From positions 1 to 43,822 of the forward strand of contig JAKPQD010000086.1 of assembly GCA_029572965.1 (NCBI GenBank): a DNA stretch of 43,822 nt, read 5' to 3'. The position numbers and the translations under genes are program-made. Below are positions 41,615 through 43,822 of the stretch, in pieces. The first letter of the stretch is position 1. Each line of letters begins with the position of its first letter. The stretch comes from Bacteroidota bacterium (lineage in GTDB: Bacteria > Bacteroidota > Bacteroidia > Bacteroidales > DTGW01). The notes beneath the pieces were generated by a model. It did not search any database and was not told the DNA's origin. It saw only the letters and a program-made list of their open reading frames with translations.

Positions 41615-42403
41615 CTACTTACCGGAGCAATTCAATGCTAGCAATATGCGTCAATGCAACTAAGATACAGTGTATTTGGGAAAGACAATTTACCCGTGAA
41701 TATCGCCAAGTTAATTTTTACTATTTCTCCGATCCTCCTTCCTCGCAGACCTATTGCCTCCATCCGCCCAGCAACAGCACAGCCGCCCGGCAAGCTTTTG
41801 CCACGCCACAATACCCAAAACGCCAACCTTGACACGGCCTGCGTTCCCAAAGCTCATTACAGCAAAATCTGCCGTCAGTCATCCGCTGCAAGAATGATGA
41901 TAAAGCCGTGGCAACAAATTGCGAAGACCCGTCATAGTACACCTGTCTTATTTTTATACCGCCTTCGGCAAATAAGCCAGGCGAACTATGCCGGACAATG
42001 ATCATTGGTCATTGAGATTGGCTCGTTCCTCACCAACCACAATTCCAGATTTTAAAAACTCCAAAGATTTTTCCAATAAGATTATTGAAGTATTGCTCCT
42101 GAGAATTTACAAAGCAGATTCACCAAGTACTATTATTTAAAACTCATTCATCCTTATCTGTCGCAAATTTCTTGACAGGCTTTGACAAAAGCAAGGTCTG
42201 CGCCTCCATTGCATTGCGGCTGGCCACGGTTTTGTAAAAACAATCTCCACCCCGGTTTGGCCTCCTTCGGAGATATGTCTGTGGGGTAGTATTCTTTTTA
42301 CAAAAACCTTGCTTTTGCCAAACCCTGTTTCAAGGCCGGGTTGCTACGATTAGAACGAACGAGGCGTATGCCGAGTTACGAAAATCATCTCAAAATAAAT
42401 CGT
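41615..42403. other. 0.8 kb gene-free region before the ssb module
   Basis: No frame here has convincing protein character. Frames on both strands at 41654-42005 overlap and have arginine/cysteine-rich, poorly structured translations. The GC content is higher than in the neighbours from about 41730 to 42000. The right part holds a nested inverted-repeat structure (42186-42317, listed separately). The position between a defence unit and the ssb/DUF932 genes makes it a candidate for oriT, an untranslated RNA or single-strand promoter. Confidence 0.4.
42186..42317. repeat. Nested inverted repeats upstream of ssb (large potential hairpin)
   Basis: Outer arms: CAAAAGCAAGG at 42186-42196 and CCTTGCTTTTG at 42307-42317, an 11-base perfect inverted repeat. 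Inner arms: 42228-42253 (GGTTTTGTAAAAACAATC...CCACCCC) and 42283-42308 pair over about 26 bases with a few mismatches and bulges. A small hairpin CTCC-TTC-GGAG (42262-42272) sits in the loop. Outer and inner right arms touch, so the two pairings may be alternatives. Such symmetry suggests a structure that works as single-stranded DNA or RNA. Confidence 0.6.
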
Positions 42404-42607
42404 ATGCAAACACAACAACTTTCAGCACTCATGCGGCTTTCATGGAAAATTCAGCACACCAAAAAAACAAGCCGTTCAAAATCCCTTGTTTCAGCATGGG
42501 TAATTTATCAGCAGGCTGACATCATGGTTTACTATCTGGTAAAAAAACATACACCGGAACAGCGAACGACCGCAGCCATTGACAAGAATCTGAAACTTAT
42601 TTTTTAA
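42404..42607 (+). CDS. Small conserved element protein before ssb (67 aa)
   Basis: From MQTQQLSALMRLSWKIQHTKKTSRSKSL the protein has 67 residues, helical and basic, ending EQRTTAAIDKNLKLIF. An upstream frame (from 42341) adds 21 residues that look non-coding because they belong to the structured spacer. I recall near-identical short proteins in front of ssb in Bacteroidota mobile elements (pattern SWKIQ...RSKxLxxAW). The role is unknown; DNA binding is possible. It lies 17 bases before ssb and shares its strand. Confidence 0.65.
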   Translation: MQTQQLSALMRLSWKIQHTKKTSRSKSLVSAWVIYQQADIMVYYLVKKHTPEQRTTAAIDKNLKLIF

Positions 42608-42624
42608 TCATAAATCTATCAATC

Positions 42625-43008
42625 ATGGAAATGACAGCAAGATTAACAGGGGATGCAAAAATTAGCACCCTGAAAAGCGAAAAGCAGGTAGTGAATTTTA
42701 ATGTAGCTATTAATGATAGCTACAAAGCAAAAGGTAGCAATGAGACTACCAAAATTGTAACCTATGTGCAGTGCGATTATTGGGTAAATCCCGGCATTGC
42801 GCAATATCTCATCAAAGGCAGTTTGGTTGAGTTGCAAGGCCGTATTGGCGTAAATGCTTACACGGGTAAAGATGGCGAAGCAAAAGCCAATCTGACCTTT
42901 CATGTAAACACAATCAAACTACACGGAAGTAGCAGCACTAAAAACGAAACACCCGCAACAACACCGGAACCAACAAAAGAACCGGCAGCGGATGATCTCC
43001 CATTTTAA
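42625..43008 (+). CDS. ssb: Single-stranded DNA-binding protein (127 aa)
   Basis: 127 residues: an OB-fold start (MEMTARLTGDAKISTLKSEKQVVNFNVAINDSYK), a central part (IVTYVQCDYWVNPGIAQYLIKGSLVELQGRIGVNAYTGKDGEAKANLTFHVNTIKLHG), a threonine/proline-rich linker and the acidic tip AADDLPF, the partner-binding end of SSB. It coats single-stranded DNA during replication or after conjugative entry. It is an element-borne, short version compared with chromosomal SSB (about 150-180). It precedes DUF932 by 43 bases. Confidence 0.93.
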   Translation: MEMTARLTGDAKISTLKSEKQVVNFNVAINDSYKAKGSNETTKIVTYVQCDYWVNPGIAQYLIKGSLVELQGRIGVNAYTGKDGEAKANLTFHVNTIKLHGSSSTKNETPATTPEPTKEPAADDLPF

Positions 43009-43051
43009 ATTTTCTCACAACAACATTTTCAAAAATTAAAAATCAATTATC

Positions 43052-43822
43052 ATGGCACACAATTTAAATTTCAATGAGCAAACAGGAAAACACAGTTTCT
43101 TTTCAGTAAAGGAAAAAGCATGGCATGGACTAGGGCAAATTGTAGAAGGTTATCCTAACAGTGCAGAGGCTTTAAAATTTGCTGGTTTGGATTATACCGT
43201 AGAAAAAAGAAAACTGTTTACGTTCGACAATGAAAATCAAACAGCAAACGAGGACACCGAAATAAAAATCCCTGAAATAGAAGTACCCAACTATTTTGCA
43301 ACGGTGAGAACTGACAACGAAAATATTTTAGGAGTAGTTGGCAGGGATTATGAAGTGGTTCAAAATGTTGATGCATTCAGTTTTTTTGATTCTATTGTTG
43401 GCGGCGATGGCATCCAGTATGAGACAGCAGGCGCATTGGGTAAGGGTGAAAGAATTTTCATTACTGCAAAATTGCCGGACTATATCAAAGTAGGTAATAA
43501 CGATTTGATTGAACAGTATCTGTTTTTAACCACCTCGCATGATGGTTTTGGAAGCATTACCGCAGCCTTTACTCCGATAAGGATAGTTTGCAACAATACT
43601 TTAAATGCAGCTCTTCGCAATCATACCAACGCTTTTAAAATCAGGCATACCGCCAACGCAAAGGAAAGGCTGGAAGAAGCGCATAAATTAATGGGCATTA
43701 CCAACCAGTTAAGCACTCAACTGGAGGGGATTTTTAACCAATGGGCAAAGGTTAGAATGACAGACCCCGAAGTTAAGAAACTGATTCAAATGGCGTTGGT
43801 TCCGAACAAAGAAGTATTGCAA
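43052..43822 (+). CDS. DUF932 phage/plasmid-like protein, N-terminal part (cut by window edge)
   Basis: 257 residues are visible from MAHNLNFNEQTGKHSFFSVKEKAWHGLGQIV. The DUF932 (TIGR03299-like) family begins with this kind of sequence and continues FATVRTDNENILGVVGRDYEVVQN, GGDGIQYETAGALGKGERIFITAKLP, and FLTTSHDGFGSITAAFTPIRIVCNNTL, all seen here. The family occurs on phages, plasmids and integrative elements, but its biochemical role is unknown. Together with ssb it marks the maintenance or leading region of the element. The C-terminus is beyond the window. Confidence 0.9.
   Translation, partial: MAHNLNFNEQTGKHSFFSVKEKAWHGLGQIVEGYPNSAEALKFAGLDYTVEKRKLFTFDNENQTANEDTEIKIPEIEVPNYFATVRTDNENILGVVGRDYEVVQNVDAFSFFDSIVGGDGIQYETAGALGKGERIFITAKLPDYIKVGNNDLIEQYLFLTTSHDGFGSITAAFTPIRIVCNNTLNAALRNHTNAFKIRHTANAKERLEEAHKLMGITNQLSTQLEGIFNQWAKVRMTDPEVKKLIQMALVPNKEVLQ

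Noticed and set aside
41654-42005. Open frames on both strands (115 and 84 codons) in the spacer before the ssb module
   Set aside because: They overlap each other, have atypical composition and no recognisable motif or start context, so I treat the stretch as non-coding.

Overview
The window looks like part of an integrative and conjugative element (or conjugative plasmid) from a member of the Bacteroidota, most likely Chitinophagaceae or a close relative. The reasons are the Bacteroidota-type tra gene set in the order traE-F-G-I-J-K-L-M-N, A/T-rich leaders without strong Shine-Dalgarno sites, several TAnnTTTG-type -7 promoter elements, and many small proteins of families known mainly from this phylum (HYC_CC_PP-like, DUF3347, secreted HMA and HMBD proteins). 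No rRNA, tRNA, CRISPR array or complete insertion sequence is visible. Both window ends cut genes: a serine recombinase on the left and a DUF932 protein on the right.

Layout: (1) 1-13.6 kb, all on the minus strand: recombinase N-terminus, three conserved element-associated proteins of unknown function, then a type IV secretion/transfer operon read leftwards from about 13.2 kb (membrane protein, TraE, TraF, TraG ATPase, a lipoprotein, three related TraI-like coiled proteins, TraJ, TraK, TraL-like, TraM, TraN). A small XRE repressor sits just upstream. (2) 13.9-15.9 kb, plus strand: a two-gene unit made of a nuclease with a duplicated DNA-binding domain and a protein with a HEPN-type R-x4-H motif; this is a candidate defence system. 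(3) 16.0-20.1 kb, minus strand: a conserved unknown protein, a hybrid sensor kinase with a LuxR-type output, and a GNAT acetyltransferase. (4) 20.3-39.9 kb, plus strand: a large copper/silver resistance island. It has an AraC regulator with an HMA-like N-terminus, HMA and HMBD proteins, a Cus-type RND efflux system whose cusA gene is split by a +1 frame change, an outer-membrane channel, two adaptor lipoproteins, two DUF3347 proteins, a haem-binding protein, a CopB-like (CPH) P-type ATPase, a multicopper oxidase fused to a PcoB-like barrel domain, and a beta-propeller lipoprotein. A lone PD-(D/E)XK nuclease gene lies inside the island. (5) 40.1-41.6 kb, minus strand: a second two-gene candidate defence unit (CxxC/HNH-like plus RN-x-x-H protein). 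(6) 41.6-43.8 kb: a 0.8 kb gene-free region with a large inverted-repeat structure, followed by a small conserved protein, SSB and DUF932, which looks like a leading-region or maintenance module.

How it fits together: regions 1 and 6 form the mobile backbone. The island in region 4 appears to protect the envelope and cytoplasm from copper: P-type ATPase export from the cytoplasm, oxidation and binding in the periplasm, and Cus-type efflux across the outer membrane. The nuclease/HEPN genes look like anti-phage or anti-plasmid cargo. All functional statements rest on reading protein motifs; no database search was run.
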